Source of the DNA: Acidobacteriaceae bacterium
Lineage (GTDB): Bacteria; Acidobacteriota; Terriglobia; Terriglobales; Acidobacteriaceae
Length of the DNA: 6,825 nucleotides
Assembly: GCA_003154055.1 (NCBI GenBank)
Contig: PMCH01000248.1
Location: forward strand, 5,465-12,289
Reading direction: 5' to 3'
Shown one piece after another: positions 4,586 through 6,825 of this stretch. Numbering within the stretch: position 1 is the stretch's first letter; every line of letters starts with the position of its first letter. The position numbers were made by a program, and so were the translations under genes. The notes beneath the pieces are model-generated. The model did no database searches. It saw nothing but the letters and a program-made list of their open reading frames with translations, and was not told where the DNA came from.

Positions 4586-6825
4586 ATGTCATTGAACAGT
4601 TTCGACTCGCGCTCCACCTTCAAAGTCGGCAAAAAGGAATACGAGCTTTACCGGATTGATGCTCTCGACAAGCAGGGCATCTCCACCAAGCACCTGCCGT
4701 TCTCTCTGCGCATTCTTCTGGAAAACCTGCTTCGCACCGAAGACGGCCGCAACGTGACCCAGGGCGAAGTGCGCGCGCTGGCGGCATGGAACAGGAATTC
4801 GAAGCCCGAGAAGGAGATTGCGTTCACCCCCAGCCGGGTCTTGTTGCAGGATTTCACCGGAGTACCTGCTGTCGTGGACCTGGCAGCCATGCGCGATGCC
4901 ATGAAGCGCCTCGGCGGCGACGCGAGGCTCATCAATCCATTGCAACCCGCCGAACTGGTGATTGACCACTCCGTCCAGGTGGACGAATTCGGCACAACCA
5001 ACGCTTTCGACATGAACGCGCTGCTGGAGTTCCAGCGCAACAAGGAGCGTTACGCCTTTCTGCGCTGGGGACAGACCGCGTTCCGCAATCTCGCCATTGT
5101 GCCGCCCGATACCGGAATCGTCCACCAGGTGAATCTCGAATACCTGGCGCGTGTCGTGTTCGTGCATGAAGAGGGCGGCAAGCGGACAGCCTATCCCGAC
5201 ACGTTGGTAGGAACTGATTCCCATACGACGATGATCAATGGACTTGGCGTGCTGGGCTGGGGCGTCGGCGGCATTGAAGCCGAGGCCGCCATGCTGGGGC
5301 AGCCGGTCTCCATGCTGATTCCGCTGGTGGTCGGCGTGAAGCTCACGGGCCGCCTACGCGAAGGAGCTACCGCCACCGATTTCGTTCTGACCATCACGGA
5401 AATGTTGCGGAAACATGGAGTGGTGGGAAAGTTCGTCGAGTACTTCGGTCCCGGGCTGCAGGATCTTCCGCTGGCCGACCGCGCCACGATTGCGAACATG
5501 GCTCCGGAGTATGGCGCAACCTGCGGTATTTTCCCGATCGACAAAGAAACGCTGCGCTATCTGAAACTCACCGGCCGCAGTGAGGAACAAATCGCGTTGG
5601 TCGAAGCCTACGGTCGCGAGCAGGGGCTCTTCCACGACGCGCGCACGCCGGAGGCCGAGTACTCCGAGTTGCTGAGTCTCGATCTGGCCACGGTCGAGCC
5701 GAGTCTTGCCGGGCCGAAGCGTCCGCAGGATCGGGTCGTGCTCTCAAAAGCGGGCGAGTCGTTCGAGAAGGCGCTGCCCAGCTTGATCAAGGCCGCGAAG
5801 GGTGAGCCGAAAGCCCCGGCCAACGGCCAACTGCATCATGGCAGCGTGGTCATCGCTGCGATTACGAGCTGTACCAATACGTCGAATCCCTCGGTGCTGA
5901 TTGCCGCCGGATTACTGGCAAGAAAGGCGGTCGAGAAGGGGTTGTCCACACCGCCATGGGTGAAGACTTCTCTCGCGCCGGGTTCGAAAGTCGTGACCGA
6001 CTACCTGGAAAACGCTGGTCTGATGCCGTATCTGCAAAAGCTGAAGTTTCACCTGGTGGGCTACGGATGCACGACCTGTATCGGAAACTCCGGGCCACTG
6101 CCACCCGAGGTCTCGAAGGAAATCGAGGACAAGAATCTGGTGGTCGCGTCGGTGCTTTCCGGGAACCGCAATTTCGAGGGCCGCATCAACTCGGAAGTCC
6201 GCGCCAACTACCTGATGTCGCCGCCGCTGGTGGTGGCCTTCGCGCTCGCTGGCCGCATTGATATCGACCTGCGCAAAGACGCCATCGGCACGGGCAAGGA
6301 CGGCGAGCCGGTCTATCTGGCCGATCTCTGGCCGTCCCAGGCCGAGGTCGAACGGACGATGCAGGAATCCATCACGTCGGAGATGTTCCGCAAGAGTTAT
6401 GCCGAGGTCTACTCCGGCGACGAGCGCTGGCGCTCACTGCCCGTGCCAAAGGGCGAAACTTATGTCTGGGAAAAGGATTCCACCTACATCCGGCAGGCCC
6501 CGTATTTTGATGGCATGAAGCTGAAGCCCCCGGCAATCGAAGACATTCGTGGAGCACGGGTGCTCGCCGTTCTCGGTGACAGCGTGACAACCGACCATAT
6601 TTCACCGGCGGGATCGATCAAGAAAGACGGGCCGGCGGGAAAATACCTGATCGCGAACGGCGTGCAGCCGGCAGATTTCAATTCTTACGGATCCCGGCGC
6701 GGCAACCACGAAGTGATGGTTCGTGGAACGTTTGCGAATGTCCGCCTGCGCAACAAGATGGTGAATACCGAAGGCGGATTCACTCGTCATCTGCCCGACG
6801 GCGCCGAGATGACCATCTTCGAAGC
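4586..6825 (+). CDS. acnA: Aconitate hydratase (AcnA type), C-terminal end beyond the window
   Basis: The frame opens at ATG 4586, preceded by AGGAAGG (4574-4580) at 5 nt, a strong ribosome binding site. It stays open to the right edge: 746 complete codons of a protein expected to be about 890-910 residues. The enzyme interconverts citrate and isocitrate via cis-aconitate in the TCA cycle, in the cytosol. The [4Fe-4S] ligands are Cys429 (in TSCTNTSNPS), Cys495 and Cys498 (in GYGCTTCIGNSG). Other family segments are DSHTTMINGLG from 211, SGNRNFEGR before the core ends, and TTDHISPAGSIK around 668-677. SYGSRRGNHEVMVRGTFAN from 700 lies in the swivel domain and carries substrate-binding Ser/Arg residues. 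The N-terminal layout (FKVGKKEYELYRI, LPFSLRILLENLLR) is the AcnA/IRP1 type rather than AcnB. No frameshift was seen. In some bacteria AcnA also binds mRNA as an apo-protein; nothing here shows that. Confidence 0.97.
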   Translation, partial: MSLNSFDSRSTFKVGKKEYELYRIDALDKQGISTKHLPFSLRILLENLLRTEDGRNVTQGEVRALAAWNRNSKPEKEIAFTPSRVLLQDFTGVPAVVDLAAMRDAMKRLGGDARLINPLQPAELVIDHSVQVDEFGTTNAFDMNALLEFQRNKERYAFLRWGQTAFRNLAIVPPDTGIVHQVNLEYLARVVFVHEEGGKRTAYPDTLVGTDSHTTMINGLGVLGWGVGGIEAEAAMLGQPVSMLIPLVVGVKLTGRLREGATATDFVLTITEMLRKHGVVGKFVEYFGPGLQDLPLADRATIANMAPEYGATCGIFPIDKETLRYLKLTGRSEEQIALVEAYGREQGLFHDARTPEAEYSELLSLDLATVEPSLAGPKRPQDRVVLSKAGESFEKALPSLIKAAKGEPKAPANGQLHHGSVVIAAITSCTNTSNPSVLIAAGLLARKAVEKGLSTPPWVKTSLAPGSKVVTDYLENAGLMPYLQKLKFHLVGYGCTTCIGNSGPLPPEVSKEIEDKNLVVASVLSGNRNFEGRINSEVRANYLMSPPLVVAFALAGRIDIDLRKDAIGTGKDGEPVYLADLWPSQAEVERTMQESITSEMFRKSYAEVYSGDERWRSLPVPKGETYVWEKDSTYIRQAPYFDGMKLKPPAIEDIRGARVLAVLGDSVTTDHISPAGSIKKDGPAGKYLIANGVQPADFNSYGSRRGNHEVMVRGTFANVRLRNKMVNTEGGFTRHLPDGAEMTIFE

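Overview
This window is GC-rich bacterial chromosomal DNA, tightly packed with housekeeping genes. Its gene content, divergent intergenic layout and a short dispersed-repeat-like element (core GTCCCTCGCTTCGCTGGGGA) suggest an acidobacterial genome. That assignment is inference from memory of similar elements in Acidobacteriota; the window contains no rRNA or other strict taxonomic marker. No mobile element, CRISPR array, tRNA, phage gene or obviously new multigene system was found.

Layout, left to right. (1) Positions 1-219 (+) hold the C-terminal end of a GalU-type UTP-glucose-1-phosphate uridylyltransferase. It converges on a minus-strand purine group, and the 90-bp gap between them contains a REP-like hairpin flanked by 8-bp direct repeats. 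(2) The minus-strand group reads purD, then a 61-aa two-helix membrane protein of unknown function, then purE. The gaps are 24 and 34 nt, consistent with one operon. purD and purE act in de novo IMP synthesis; purK is not downstream of purE. (3) The divergent gap 2333-2538 holds a notable structure. Two tracts built of 7-bp units (type CAGAAGT, CAGATTG or CAGAGGT) lie in inverted orientation and are bracketed almost exactly by candidate -35 boxes for purD and for the next gene. (4) On the plus strand are mntH, an Nramp-family proton-coupled Mn2+ transporter, and 27 nt later a UspA-type universal stress protein, probably co-transcribed. (5) After a 166-nt gap with a possible weak terminator and promoter comes acnA, aconitate hydratase of the TCA cycle. 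It has a strong ribosome binding site and runs off the right edge with 746 residues visible, including all three [4Fe-4S] cysteines.

The most useful leads are the inverted heptad array between purD and mntH, the REP-like element after purE, and the small membrane protein inside the purine operon. The remaining genes look intact and ordinary.
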